From: Aeoliella mucimassa
GTDB taxonomy: Bacteria; Planctomycetota; Planctomycetia; Pirellulales; Lacipirellulaceae
Direction: 5' to 3'
DNA: 64,000 bases
Assembly: GCF_007748035.1 (NCBI RefSeq)
Contig: NZ_CP036278.1
Location: 2,976,001-3,040,000, forward strand
Every line of letters starts with the position of its first letter. The stretch's first letter is position 1. The position numbers and the translations under genes were made by a program. The notes beneath the pieces are model-generated. The model saw only the letters and a list, made by a program, of their open reading frames with translations. It was not told where the DNA came from and did no database searches. This document shows, piece by piece, positions 46,018 to 57,248 of the stretch.

Positions 46018-47436
46018 TCAACCATTCGGCAGATTCACGGCCGCTTCCTGTCCACTCGTGCTGATCGCACGCAAGCGGCTGGGTTGTTTGCCACCGACCA
46101 TCTCACGAATCTGCTCAAAGGTTAGTTCCAGCTTCTTCGGCGGCCGGCGGGCGTCCTGTTCTTCATGATGATGGATGTCGCCGCCGACGTGGATACCAAC
46201 CCAGGGGATTCCCGACTTGCAAGTGATGGTCACTCCGGTGTCGGTGAGTTGAATGTCGGGCCGAGTTGAAGCACCTGTGGGGCGATCGAGTTGAAACCAG
46301 GGGCTCCAACGCAAGTACGATGCGCTGACAGGTGCGAAGTAGGCTTCTTGATTCGGCCGAAAGTAAATCGGCTGACCATTGGTACCGCTCACTGGATCGC
46401 AATAGGTAAAGCAACGATTAAAGTGATCGAATCCGCGAGTCATGATGTCGTAGCGATCGGTCGTATGCGGCAATCCAAACGTATGTCCCATCTCGTGTAG
46501 CGTTGCACCGATGGTGGTCGACGAAAGTCCCCAGTAGGTGCTGCGGCCGACGCTATCGTCGTGCACCTGTGTGGAATCGAAACGCGATTCGTCGAGGAAC
46601 GTATCGGCTGCGCTGCCGATGCTTGTGGGCCACGAGAAGACTGAAGCACTGCCAAAAAGTCCGAGATTTCCACCGCCTAGCGCGGTATGCGATTTCAACT
46701 GGCCGGTGGCTGGATCCTTGCGAGTATACGCGGCTAAAACGCAGTTTTTGGCCAGCGGATCGGGGTGCTCTTCGTCGATCCAGCGATAGACGTCGCGCCA
46801 CCAGAACTGGTCGTCGGGCATCGCGTGGTACTCTTCCATTGTACGACCACCTGCCCAGGTATGAACGATCACTTTGCCATCGCGATCGCGCTCGAGTCGG
46901 AAGGTTCGATGTCCATAGCCGAGTTGATTCATCCGCTCGGCAGTGAAACATTGCATCAATAGGGCTGCAGTGCGTAGCCGATTCTCATAGTCTTGCGGGG
47001 TATCGCTGGTGGGAGTCGCGTAGGTGGTATCGCCCGATTTGTCGGTCATCCAAATCAGCCGCACGTAGTGGGGATTGGTTTGCAGTTGGTACTTCAACAC
47101 AAACTCGAGCGGTTCGGTTTGCTGCTCTGTCGATAGCCGGATTCGGTTCCGTCCTTTGCCAAGTTCCACGAGTGCGCGAAACTTACCTTCGTGCTGCACC
47201 ACCCGCACCGGTTCGGCGTACTCGGGGGCGTTGAGGTTCTCGATGGTAAGCGGTCCAGCGTCGCTCGGAATCGTCCCTTCTAGCAGCACGACCGAATAGC
47301 GAACTGTCGATCCCGACTCGTGGTTGGTGACCGCAATCGTGCTGTCGGCCAGGGCCGCTGGGGTGGCGGCCGACAAACAGAGGAATAACAGCAGAGTCAG
47401 GCTAGAGGGCATTTTCACCACGGGGGCCTTTCGCAT
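46018..47436 (-). CDS. Secreted metzincin-like peptidase with Met-turn
   Basis: This 472-aa protein has a signal peptide ([18 protein letters not shown]) and the full motif [11 protein letters not shown] (near residue 314) followed by YDIMTRGFD, where DIM is the Met-turn. The sequence around it, with [10 protein letters not shown], resembles a putative metallopeptidase family also known from fungal proteins, but I am not certain of that link. The N-terminal 130 residues contain beta-type segments; the C-terminus carries a [16 protein letters not shown] stretch. Start 47436 is preferred over 47412. It is divergent to gnd. Confidence 0.82.
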   Translation of the reverse strand: MRKAPVVKMPSSLTLLLFLCLSAATPAALADSTIAVTNHESGSTVRYSVVLLEGTIPSDAGPLTIENLNAPEYAEPVRVVQHEGKFRALVELGKGRNRIRLSTEQQTEPLEFVLKYQLQTNPHYVRLIWMTDKSGDTTYATPTSDTPQDYENRLRTAALLMQCFTAERMNQLGYGHRTFRLERDRDGKVIVHTWAGGRTMEEYHAMPDDQFWWRDVYRWIDEEHPDPLAKNCVLAAYTRKDPATGQLKSHTALGGGNLGLFGSASVFSWPTSIGSAADTFLDESRFDSTQVHDDSVGRSTYWGLSSTTIGATLHEMGHTFGLPHTTDRYDIMTRGFDHFNRCFTYCDPVSGTNGQPIYFRPNQEAYFAPVSASYLRWSPWFQLDRPTGASTRPDIQLTDTGVTITCKSGIPWVGIHVGGDIHHHEEQDARRPPKKLELTFEQIREMVGGKQPSRLRAISTSGQEAAVNLPNG

Positions 47437-47616
47437 ACGGAGGGAGGGGGGACGGTGGGCAGACTTTACGTAGCAAAGCACCACTTCTTTGCAACAACAC
47501 GGACCGTTAAGCCTCGCCATATTGACCTAAGCACCAATAATGCTGATCATCGTTGTACGCTCGAACTACGCAAACCGTTATGCCGTCTCTCCTTTTATAC
47601 CAAAAAGGATCACTCG

Positions 47617-49080
<1,464 letters not shown>

Positions 49081-49164
49081 AAACAGAATCGCCGAATAAA
49101 ACCCCCGCGACACAGCGAACCGTAAGCAGCCAGGGGATGAAAGTACTGTAAAAGGGACTTTCAA

Positions 49165-49491
49165 ATGGCCTTCAAAGCTTTCTGTGTGCTGCTTGGTATC
49201 GGAGTGTTCGCGTGGGGGACTGTTCGGCTGCTGCGGCCGCAGTCGTACGATTTCCGTTTCGGTCGTCATGGATTGTGGGTCGATAGCCAGTACTACTACT
49301 GGCATCAGTTGCTAGCGGTGACCCATTATCACGACCAGCAAACGCTGCTGATCAAAGTGGAGCGTACGGACGAGGTGCCGCTGGCGGTGGCCGTCGACCT
49401 GAAGAACACACGCTTCGAACGACTGAGCACCGACCAACTTCGTGAGCAGTTCACCAAACGCGTGGAGCGGTTGAGTTGGAAATCGGTGTGA
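49165..49491 (+). CDS. Small protein with one N-terminal TM helix, unknown function
   Basis: This 108-aa protein has a hydrophobic N-terminal helix (FCVLLGIGVFAWGTVRLL) followed by a short domain with strands RFGRHGLWVDSQYYYWHQLLAV and LLIKVERTDEVPLAVAVDL that looks PH-like. It lies between gnd and the SDR gene. No family was recognised. A purine-rich AAGGGA precedes the ATG at 49165 at good spacing. Confidence 0.65.
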   Translation: MAFKAFCVLLGIGVFAWGTVRLLRPQSYDFRFGRHGLWVDSQYYYWHQLLAVTHYHDQQTLLIKVERTDEVPLAVAVDLKNTRFERLSTDQLREQFTKRVERLSWKSV

Positions 49492-49618
49492 GCCGTAAGC
49501 TCTGGTGCCTCACTCGAAGAGTGCGAATCGTTTGCTAAACAAGTCATAACAGACATCCTCGGTGAACTCCGTGTTCTCTGTGGTTAAAACCAACACTCAC
49601 TCCCCAACAGGCAGAACC

Positions 49619-50398
49619 ATGACCTACTTAGAAAAACTCTTTAGCTTCGAAGGCCAGGTGGCCGTGGTGATTGGTGGAACCGGCGTGCTCTGCGGCGAGA
49701 TGGCTGCGGGCTTGGCCAAGGCCGGCGCACACGTTGTGGTGGCAGGCCGTAGCGAGGAGCGCGGCATGGCTCGGGTCGAGGCCATCGCCTCGGCTGGGGG
49801 TAAGGCGTCGTTCGCTGCGGTCGACGCGATGAGCAAGGAATCGATCCAAGAGCTGTGCGACAAGGTGGTGAAAGACCAAGGCCAGGTCGATGCGGTCATC
49901 AACGGCGCCGGCGTGAACTCCGCAACCCCCTATTTTAACATCGAGGAAGACGAGTTCGACCGCATCATCAAGAGCAACCTCGGCGGTACCCACTACTCGT
50001 GCCAGGTGTTCGGCAAGCAAATGATCGACTCCGGCCGCGGCGGGTCGATTTTGAACATCGGTAGCGTCACCAGTTTCTTGCCGTTGTCGAAGGTCTTCTC
50101 GTACGCAGCCAGCAAAGCCGCAGTGCTGAACCTCACGCAAAACGTCGCTCGTGAGTTCGCCACCCAAGGCGTGCGGGTGAATTGCCTCTGTCCGGGGTTC
50201 TTCCCCGCGGAGCAAAACCGTAAAATCTTGAGCGAGGATCGCGTCGCCGATATCATGCGGCACACTCCAATGAAACGTTTCGGCGAGCCAGAAGAGTTGA
50301 TGGGTGCTACACTACTGCTGTTGCACCGCACCGCTGGTAGTTTCATCACCGGCGAAGCGGTTTACGTCGACGGCGGTTTTACGTCCATGACCATTTAG
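49619..50398 (+). CDS. Short-chain dehydrogenase/reductase, gluconate/mannonate-type candidate
   Basis: This 259-aa SDR has the cofactor motif IGGTGVLCGEMA (residues 18-29; TGxxxGxG variant), NGAGVNS, the catalytic Ser in NIGSVTSFLPLS, and YAASKAAVLNLTQNVA with the YxxxK pair. Proteins like it are annotated as D-mannonate oxidoreductase or gluconate 5-dehydrogenase. Its position between gnd and zwf suggests a sugar-acid substrate. That context makes gluconate or fructuronate/mannonate conversion plausible but unproven. The start at 49619 follows the family. Confidence 0.8.
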   Translation: MTYLEKLFSFEGQVAVVIGGTGVLCGEMAAGLAKAGAHVVVAGRSEERGMARVEAIASAGGKASFAAVDAMSKESIQELCDKVVKDQGQVDAVINGAGVNSATPYFNIEEDEFDRIIKSNLGGTHYSCQVFGKQMIDSGRGGSILNIGSVTSFLPLSKVFSYAASKAAVLNLTQNVAREFATQGVRVNCLCPGFFPAEQNRKILSEDRVADIMRHTPMKRFGEPEELMGATLLLLHRTAGSFITGEAVYVDGGFTSMTI

Positions 50399-50499
50399 CA
50401 AAGGGGAACCAGCTGCAGCGAAAGGCCATCGTCTGCGACATCGCAGCCGAGTCCGTCTCTCCCTCGCAAAGTTCCCCTTTCCGCAATTCCCCGCTCAAT

Positions 50500-51954
50500 A
50501 TGCCCCACACCATCGTAATTTTCGGCGCTTCTGGCGATCTGACGAAGCGCAAGTTGGTTCCCGCGTTGTATCAACTGCATCGCAAGGGGCGGCTTCCCGA
50601 AGAGACGCGCGTAGTGGGGTTCTCGCGGACTGAATTCTCGCACGACCAGTGGCGTGAGGCGCTCACCGAGAGCACCGAGAAGTTCGCCGGCAAGAAGTTC
50701 GAACGCGAAACGTGGGATGAGTTTGCCAAGAGCATTTACTACCACCCGGGCGATATTGGTAATCGCGACGATTTTGTTACGCTAAGCGAGTTTCTCGACG
50801 AACTCGAGGGCAAAGTCGAGAGCGAGCGGGTGTACTATCTGTCGACCGCTCCCCGTTTCTACGGGCCGGCCGCCGAGATGCTCGGCGCGGTCGGGCTGTC
50901 GATGGAAAACAACGGCCCCCGCCGAATCGTGATCGAAAAGCCGTTCGGCACCGATGGCGAAAGCGCCAGCAAGCTGAACGACGTGGTCCATAGCGTGTTC
51001 AACGAACAGCAGGTGTACCGCATCGATCACTATCTCGGTAAAGAGACCGTGCAGAACCTGATGATCCTGCGGTTTGCGAATTCCATCTTCGAACCGATCT
51101 GGAACCGCAACTACATCGATCATGTCCAAATCACCGTGGCCGAAGAAGTCGACATCGGCAGCCGCGCAGGCTACTACGAAACTTCGGGCATCATCCGCGA
51201 TATGTTCCAGAATCACATTCTGCAACTGCTGATGATCACTGCCATGGAAGCACCCATTCGGTACGCGGCCGATCCGGTTCGCGACGAGAAGGTCAAGGTG
51301 CTGCACGCAGTGCGACCGATGACCGAAGAGATGCTCACCGCCGATACGTTTCGTGGGCAGTACGATGGCTACCTGAACGAGAAGGACGTGGCCTCCGACA
51401 GCCAAACCGCCACGTTCGCGGCGATGAAGTTGTGGATCGACAACTGGCGCTGGCAAGGCGTGCCGTTCTACCTGCGGAGCGGCAAAGCGATGAGCTGCCG
51501 CACCACGCAGATCGTGATCCAGTTCCGCGAGCCGCCGCACATGCTGTTTGATTCGTGCAAGACTCGGCGGTGCGAATCGAATCGCCTAGTCATCCAAGTG
51601 CAGCCGGCCGAAGGCATTCAGATGCACTTCCAAACCAAGGTGCCGGACGCAGGCATGCGGATGCGCCAGACCGATCTCGATTTCCGCTACGATCGCGAGT
51701 TCCATGGCGTGATGCCCGAAGCGTACGAGCGGCTGCTGCTCGATGCGTTGGAAGGCGACGCCAGTCTGTTTGCTCGTGCCGACGAAGTGGAAGCCGCCTG
51801 GGCGATTTGCGACCCGATTCTCAACCATTGGGCCACCAAGAGCCAGCCGCCGGTCTACACGTACGAACGCGGTTTCTGGGGGCCGATGGAGTCGACCGAG
51901 TGGATGCGAGAAACCGGCCGCGAGTGGTTCGACACTTGTCCGGTGCTGCAGTAA
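50500..51954 (+). CDS. zwf: Glucose-6-phosphate 1-dehydrogenase
   Basis: Zwf oxidises glucose 6-phosphate to 6-phosphogluconolactone with NADP, the entry step of the oxidative pentose phosphate pathway. The 484-aa protein starts with the nucleotide motif IFGASGDLTKRKL and has the active-site signature YRIDHYLGKETVQNL with the catalytic His, plus VIEKPFGTD and the C-terminal HWATKSQPPVYTYERGFWGP. It lies 101 bp after the SDR gene. The preceding gene set (gnd, SDR) supports a joint pathway role. Confidence 0.98.
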   Translation: MPHTIVIFGASGDLTKRKLVPALYQLHRKGRLPEETRVVGFSRTEFSHDQWREALTESTEKFAGKKFERETWDEFAKSIYYHPGDIGNRDDFVTLSEFLDELEGKVESERVYYLSTAPRFYGPAAEMLGAVGLSMENNGPRRIVIEKPFGTDGESASKLNDVVHSVFNEQQVYRIDHYLGKETVQNLMILRFANSIFEPIWNRNYIDHVQITVAEEVDIGSRAGYYETSGIIRDMFQNHILQLLMITAMEAPIRYAADPVRDEKVKVLHAVRPMTEEMLTADTFRGQYDGYLNEKDVASDSQTATFAAMKLWIDNWRWQGVPFYLRSGKAMSCRTTQIVIQFREPPHMLFDSCKTRRCESNRLVIQVQPAEGIQMHFQTKVPDAGMRMRQTDLDFRYDREFHGVMPEAYERLLLDALEGDASLFARADEVEAAWAICDPILNHWATKSQPPVYTYERGFWGPMESTEWMRETGREWFDTCPVLQ

Positions 51955-51979
51955 ATGCCGGTTTCGTAATCGTCCCGGT

Positions 51980-53376
51980 TTAGCAGGTAACTCGGCGACG
52001 CTGCGCGCAACCGACAAGCACCATTAGGCCGAATGCCAGGACCAGCGACGAAGGCTCCGGCACCGCTGTCATCCGCCCGCCGGCGAGCTTTGATTCGCCG
52101 AAGTGTTGCTTCCACACCTCGTACTGGCCCAGTCCAATGGTGGATGTCAGCGTGTCGTTAGGGAGCGTGCCGGCTGCGGCCCCGAAATTGTCGCGCCAGA
52201 CAACGTAGTCGGCCAGGTCGACGAGGCCATCGTTGTTGAAGTCGCCAGGCTGTAGCGCGGCATTCGCGGTGTCGAGCAGCGCCCGGGCGACCGCGGCTTG
52301 TTCGTTAAGGTGCCACTCGGTGAGCGTCTCGGTCAGCGGACCACCCCGCCCCCAGAATAGCTCGTAGTGTCCGTTCTCGTCCTGCTTGTTGTCGTGCAGC
52401 CATTGCATGGCTCCCTGCACCTTGGTGAGCCAGTAGGGATTGTTCTCGGTCAGGTACAAATCGTTGAGGGCTTCGACGAGCTCGAACGCCCAGTAGCCTT
52501 CGTCTCCCATCGCTCCGGTGGAGGAGTCAAAAAACCGCGTGAGCGAAGCCGAGGCAACTACCTTGGCATCTCGCAGGTACGCGCGAGAACCGGTCGCGTG
52601 GAACAACTCCAGATTGGCCGAGATGCCGATGCCAGTTGCATTGACGATATCGACTCCGCGAGCTTCCATTGCGTCGATGTTGTAGCCTTGGTGGTAGGTT
52701 CCACTGCTAAGCTGCACGTGAGTGTTGGCCCACTCCACTAAACGCTCGGCATCTTCCAGGTAGTCGGACTCGCCGGTGATCTGGTAGAGCATGGCTCCCG
52801 CGCGGGCGGCTTGCAGCGTCGACACGGTGTCTTTGGATTCCTGCGAGCCTTCGCGAAAGTAAATGCCGCCGCCGGCGCGGTCGTCTTCGCCCGACAGTAC
52901 AAAGTCGTAGGTCTCGATTGCCCGATACAAGTAGACCGCCTCGCCGGTCAGCTGGTAGGCTTCCGCCAGCGATACCACCAAGTGTCCATTGTCGTCGTAA
53001 AATCGCTCGGCCCCGCACCCGAGCGGTAGCCGTTGCTCCAGTATTCACGACGAAGCTGATCGGAGTACGCCCGCAGCACCGGCTCGTAGGTCGTAGGATC
53101 GAGCTGGGTGAGCGAGTTGAGCATGCGAAACTGCGTGTTCGCGGGCCATACAAACGACGAACCATAGATCCCACCGGTCTGGTTGCCGGAGAGGGTTGCC
53201 GTTTCGGCGTACAGACTCGAGCGATTGATGCGCAGCGTCGACTCGATTTCGCTGGCGACTTCGCGACCCCAGTCAAGCAAGTCGTCGGCTTCCACCGCTA
53301 TGGCTGGCGGAGTTATTAGCCAGCAAGTAAATACGAAGAACCAGACGAGCTGGTAAGCGCGTGCCATCGGTGCCAT
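51980..53376 (-). pseudogene. GH76-like mannanase with dockerin-like and PEP-CTERM tail, frameshifted
   Basis: The gene is read in two frames. The N-terminal part (from 53376: signal peptide, QLVWFFVFTCWLITPP and a GGIYGSSFVWPANTQFRML segment) breaks out of frame at the CCCC run 53011-53014. The C-terminal part continues in another frame from FYDDNGHLVVSLAEAYQLTG to 51980. Adding one base to the run restores a single reading frame of about 465 aa. FYDDN is the Asp-Asp catalytic pair of GH76 (alpha-1,6-mannanase-type). The end has a planctomycete dockerin-like GDFNNDGLVDLADYVVWRDNFG and a PEP-CTERM tail VPEPSSLVLAFGLMVLVG. It is a recent pseudogene, a phase-variable gene or a sequence error. 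Confidence 0.8.
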
Positions 53377-53529
53377 CTCTCTGTCCGTGCCTGAGGACTG
53401 GAGGAAGCTCGCAACGATCAGCGGGGCCGGCCTCAGGCGTGTAACTGCTATTCTACCTCGCCTGTAGAGTCGACACAATAAATGGCCATGCGCACGGGTA
53501 GCCGAAGCAGCGTGCGACATCGCGGGTTG

Positions 53530-54273
53530 CTAGGCTGCTTGGCGGGATTCGCGATCGCTGGGCGAGTCGGTACTAAAACCCAGTTCCGCCCGGGCTTGCT
53601 CGTTCAGCCGGTCCATCGCCGCTTGGGCCTTGTCGACATACTCGCGAAGCTCGTCGGTCGACAAACCGTCGGGCACGTAGATCGGCTCTCCGGCAATCAG
53701 TACGATGGTGGAGAATGGCTTGGGGATAATCAGGTCCGACCAGCTTCCCTTCCATCGCCAGCACCGGGAGCAATCGAAGGCGGTTGGCACAATCGCCCGC
53801 CCGCTGCGCGAAGCGAGATAGACGATGCCCATGCTCATCTTGCGGTTCGGGCCGCGTGGTCCGTCGGGGGTGATCACCAGATGGCGGGTGCCGGTCGCGT
53901 CGAGCAGTCGGCGAATGGCACCAGTGCTGATGCGATTGGTCGAGCCCCGCACTGCTGGCACGTTGCGCCAACGAATCACTTGGGCGACGAACGAGCCATC
54001 GGAGTGCTGGCTAGTGAGCGCGGTAGTGCAGCGATGCTTGCCGCCGAACACCGGCATCACCATCGTGTCGTGCCACACCGAATACAAATACCGCTCCTGC
54101 AAATCCTTCGCGTAAGGATTTGTGTTCGGCGTACCGGTAATCAGTCGGTGCCGTAGCGTTCGAAACAGCAACCATAAGGCCGAAGCGAACAGAAAGCCAC
54201 CGATCGAAGTGAGTAGTGAGGATTTGATTCTCAGTGGAATATCTCGGCCGTAGGAGGGAGCGAACGGCCGCAA
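53530..54273 (-). CDS. DUF374-type lysophospholipid acyltransferase-like protein
   Basis: This 247-aa protein has a hydrophobic N-terminal segment (SSLLTSIGGFLFASALWLLF) and the DUF374 pattern related to lipid A biosynthesis acyltransferases: VWHDTMVMPVF with the catalytic-type His, VRGSTNRISTGA, and VITPDGPRGPNRKMSMG. It is thus likely a membrane-associated acyltransferase for the outer-membrane lipid A or phospholipids. The exact acceptor is unknown. The start at 54273 is a reasonable family start. It is read in the same direction as the DUF2071 gene upstream, with a 42-bp gap. Confidence 0.85.
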   Translation of the reverse strand: MRPFAPSYGRDIPLRIKSSLLTSIGGFLFASALWLLFRTLRHRLITGTPNTNPYAKDLQERYLYSVWHDTMVMPVFGGKHRCTTALTSQHSDGSFVAQVIRWRNVPAVRGSTNRISTGAIRRLLDATGTRHLVITPDGPRGPNRKMSMGIVYLASRSGRAIVPTAFDCSRCWRWKGSWSDLIIPKPFSTIVLIAGEPIYVPDGLSTDELREYVDKAQAAMDRLNEQARAELGFSTDSPSDRESRQAA

Positions 54274-54315
54274 AACTACACTTCCCGCACAATGATAGCA
54301 ATATCAATTGGCCGG

Positions 54316-55068
54316 TTAAGGGGAATTGCTAGCAACCTCGGTCGCGGGGCAGCAGAGGCTCTCCCGGCTCTGCCATTGGTGGTAGATACCACGCATCAAG
54401 AGCGCGCAGTCAAACTCAGTCGAGCCAGGGGGAAATCGCTGCTCGTCCTCGAAAAAGCTGCTCTCTACGCGCTCGACCGCTAGCGGTTCGACCTGCCAGT
54501 TACTGCACCGCAGCTCAAGCCCGTCGTACTGGCCGGTGGTCGCGGTGTCGGAATACCCCAGTGATCCTGCTTCGAAGAAGGCCGAAGCCGCCTCGAGGTC
54601 CTGGAACACCGATTCGGCGGGCAGCTCGCGAACCACTCGTCCGACCACGGCCACATGGGCTGCGTGGTCGTCGCTGGTGAACTCCACCGAAAAGTGGTCG
54701 CTCGACTCCTGCACGCGAAAGCTGCCATGGTGATGAATGCCGGGAAACAAGGTTCCCCCCGCCCAGGCGTTGAGTCGCGAGTCGGTATCGCGGCGGGGTA
54801 TGTAGACCCCCTGCTGGGTTTGGCCATTGAGGTCCCACTCGACCGCGATGCGATGGGCCGCGTTCTCGGAGCGGATGCCGACCGGCAACCGGAGAAACGC
54901 GGGTCGGATTTGCTTCAAGCGGATCAGGCAGATGCCGCCGATCGCGTAGCCATCGACCAGCTGAGGGCGAAACGGCGGCGGCAACACCCGCTGCATCACT
55001 GCCGGATCGCAGCGATAATTGGCTAAAATCCGCCGGTCGATGATGCCTTGGATCGTTGGGATTCGCAT
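54316..55068 (-). CDS. DUF2071-like protein
   Basis: This 250-aa protein resembles DUF2071 (acetoacetate-decarboxylase-like fold) with the start RILANYRCDPAVMQRVLPPPFRPQLVDGYA typical of that group. The function is unknown; members bind small molecules in a beta-barrel. It is upstream of the acyltransferase gene on the same strand and may be co-transcribed with it. No signal peptide is seen, so it is cytoplasmic. Confidence 0.78.
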   Translation of the reverse strand: MRIPTIQGIIDRRILANYRCDPAVMQRVLPPPFRPQLVDGYAIGGICLIRLKQIRPAFLRLPVGIRSENAAHRIAVEWDLNGQTQQGVYIPRRDTDSRLNAWAGGTLFPGIHHHGSFRVQESSDHFSVEFTSDDHAAHVAVVGRVVRELPAESVFQDLEAASAFFEAGSLGYSDTATTGQYDGLELRCSNWQVEPLAVERVESSFFEDEQRFPPGSTEFDCALLMRGIYHQWQSRESLCCPATEVASNSP

Positions 55069-55531
55069 AAAGCAGCTGAGCCAATGGGTTCAAAGGGCTT
55101 GATTCGCGGAGTACCGAGCGAGGGGCTCGCCAGCCTGTCGCCTGCTCCGGCGACCGCCGGGGATGCGGTGACCGCAAGTTGCCTGCCGATCTCCCATTTT
55201 AACGGACATCCGCCACTCGGTGTGGTAGCAAATTAGCCGTAGAAATTGGCCACCTCTCACGGTCTAATAGAGGTTTGGCCTACGAACCGCGACGACAGCT
55301 TGGTGGTCGCCCGGCAGCGTCGGCCGACGATAGTTTCCCACCGGTGGGAATCTATTCGAGCCCGTTTCGCACTACTTACGTCGACCGATTATGAAAAAAC
55401 GGCTGTTATACAAGCTCTGTTTTTACTTCGCCGTGTCGTAAGTGGAGGAAAAAATAGATTCCCAACGGATCGTGTTTTGCGAAATGGGAATCTATTCGCT
55501 CTGACGCATCTCACCTAAATAGCCCAATATC
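55069..55531. promoter_or_regulatory. 463-bp leader of ribE with repeated TGGGAATCTAT motifs and hairpins
   Basis: No gene is supported. The block TGGGAATCTATTCG occurs twice in direct orientation (55345-55358 and 55485-55498) and its inverse ATAGATTCCCA once (55454-55464). The inverse copy can pair with either direct copy, giving two mutually exclusive stems. A further pair ACTTACG/CGTAAGT (55374-55380 with 55437-55443) can form a stem. I see no match to the conserved FMN riboswitch core. It could be an unrecognised leader element controlling riboflavin synthase, a protein-binding site array, or a small repeat element. Confidence 0.45.
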
Positions 55532-56149
55532 ATGTTTTCCGGTATCGTTCAAAGCCTGGCCGAAGTTGCTGATCTTATCTCCGAACCTGGCGGAGTCCGC
55601 CTGGTGGTGCGTGAACCCGAAATCGCCGCGGCCATGCAGATCGGCGGGAGCGTCGCCAACAATGGCTGCTGCCTGACCGTGGTCGAAATCGCTGGCGACT
55701 GCCTCAGCTTTCAGGCGGGCGAAGAGACCTTGTCGCGGACCAATCTCGGCCAGCTCAACCCTGGCGATCGGCTGAACCTGGAGACCTCGCTCCGCATGGG
55801 CGACGAACTCGGCGGCCACTTGGTGACCGGCCACATCGATGGCCTCGGCACGCTCGACGAGCGGATCGACGACGCGGAGTGGTGCACCATGTGGATTCGC
55901 GTGCCGAAGCGACTCACTCGCCAGATGGCCAGCAAAGGCTCGGTGGCCGTCGACGGCGTGAGCCTCACGCTGGTCGACGTCGAGGAAGAGCGGTTTAGCA
56001 TCGCCCTGATTCCGCATACGCTATCGGTCACCACGCTTGGCCTGCGCAACGTCGGCGACACGGTGAACATCGAGACCGACGTGCTAGCCAAGTACGTCGA
56101 ACGTCAGCTGGAAGGACAGCAACTGCTGCCCCCGAAGGCCGACGCCTGA
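55532..56149 (+). CDS. ribE: Riboflavin synthase, alpha subunit
   Basis: Riboflavin synthase dismutates two 6,7-dimethyl-8-ribityllumazine molecules to riboflavin. The 205-aa protein has the hallmark start MFSGIVQS, two homologous barrels (N-half with SVANNGCCLTV, C-half with SVAVDGVSLTL) and LGGHLVTGHIDG. The first half has NNG where the family usually has VNG, a mild variation. The gene follows an unusual repeat-rich leader and is followed by rsmA 73 bp further. Confidence 0.97.
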   Translation: MFSGIVQSLAEVADLISEPGGVRLVVREPEIAAAMQIGGSVANNGCCLTVVEIAGDCLSFQAGEETLSRTNLGQLNPGDRLNLETSLRMGDELGGHLVTGHIDGLGTLDERIDDAEWCTMWIRVPKRLTRQMASKGSVAVDGVSLTLVDVEEERFSIALIPHTLSVTTLGLRNVGDTVNIETDVLAKYVERQLEGQQLLPPKADA

Positions 56150-56222
56150 TCGAACGCGGCCGACAGTTTGCCTACTTCTCGCTCCCCTGCCCTCTCCCCC
56201 CACCGACGGTACCAACCACTCG

Positions 56223-57131
56223 ATGTCTGAACGCCAAACCAAATCGTTCCTGATGCAGCGGCTCCGCGAAATCGGCGTGCAGCCCGCTTCGCGGCATGGA
56301 CAGAACTTTCTGATCGATCTCAACTTGGTGGAGATGATCGTTAGTTCTGGCGACCTTGGGCCGAACGACGTGGTGCTGGAGATCGGCACCGGCACCGGTT
56401 CGCTTACCGCACTGATGGCCCAGCAGGCGGCCGAAGTGGTGACCGTGGAGATCGATGGCCATTTGTATGAGCTGGCCAGCGAGCAATTGCTCGACTTCGA
56501 CAACGTGACGATGCTGCAACTCGACGCGCTGAAGAACAAGAACCGCTTTAATCCGCAGGTGATGGAAGTCGTAGGAGAGCGGCTGGAAGAAGCCCCCGGT
56601 CGCCAGCTAAAGCTGGTCGCAAACCTGCCCTACAACGTGGCGACGCCGATTCTGTCGAACTTGCTCACCTGCGAACACACGCCGCACTCGATGGTGGCCA
56701 CCATCCAAAAGGAACTGGCCGAACGCATCGTGGCCCAGCCGTGGTCGAAAGACTATAGCGCGCTGAGCGTGTGGATGCAGAGCCAGTGCGATTGCGAGAT
56801 TGTGCGGGTGATGCCGCCGTCGGTGTTCTGGCCCCGTCCGAAGGTCGACTCGGCGATCATTCGCATCGTGGTGAATCCGGAGAAGCGAGAAGCGATTCCC
56901 GACCGCATGTACTTTCATCAGTTCGTGAAATCGATCTTCTTGCACCGCCGCAAATTCCTGCGAGCCAACGTGACTTCGGCCATGAAGAAATTCCTGAGCA
57001 AGGAGCAGGTGGACGAGGTGCTGGAGCAAATGAACTTTGGTCCCGACACCCGCACTGAGCAACTCGACGTGGATACGTTGCTGACGTTTACGGAGAAAAT
57101 TCGCGCCTTAGCGCCTGACTGGAGTCTATAG
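56223..57131 (+). CDS. rsmA: 16S rRNA dimethyladenosine transferase RsmA (KsgA)
   Basis: RsmA dimethylates two adjacent adenosines (1518 and 1519 in E. coli numbering) near the 3' end of 16S rRNA during 30S assembly. The 302-aa protein has the family start HGQNFLIDLNLVE, SAM-binding EIGTGTGSLT (around residue 58), VTVEIDGHLY, and the catalytic NLPYNVATPI. The C-terminal four-helix part is FFRKFLRANVTSAMKK-like. The ATG at 56223 fits. Confidence 0.97.
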   Translation: MSERQTKSFLMQRLREIGVQPASRHGQNFLIDLNLVEMIVSSGDLGPNDVVLEIGTGTGSLTALMAQQAAEVVTVEIDGHLYELASEQLLDFDNVTMLQLDALKNKNRFNPQVMEVVGERLEEAPGRQLKLVANLPYNVATPILSNLLTCEHTPHSMVATIQKELAERIVAQPWSKDYSALSVWMQSQCDCEIVRVMPPSVFWPRPKVDSAIIRIVVNPEKREAIPDRMYFHQFVKSIFLHRRKFLRANVTSAMKKFLSKEQVDEVLEQMNFGPDTRTEQLDVDTLLTFTEKIRALAPDWSL

Positions 57132-57248
57132 CTTGTGGGTTGCCTGCGCGAGTGACGCTGGCAACCATTGGTTGGTCCTTTCCCTACGTGAAATTATGTT
57201 ACAATCCCCATCGGTTTGGGGCAGGAACAACAAGGAGAACTCACGAAC

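Noticed and set aside
55048-55518. Small open frames in the ribE leader (55048-55236, 55246-55518)
   Set aside because: No ribosome binding site or protein-like composition, and they run through the inverted repeats.
55069-55531. FMN riboswitch upstream of ribE
   Set aside because: The conserved RFN core sequences were not found; only the local repeats and hairpins are visible.
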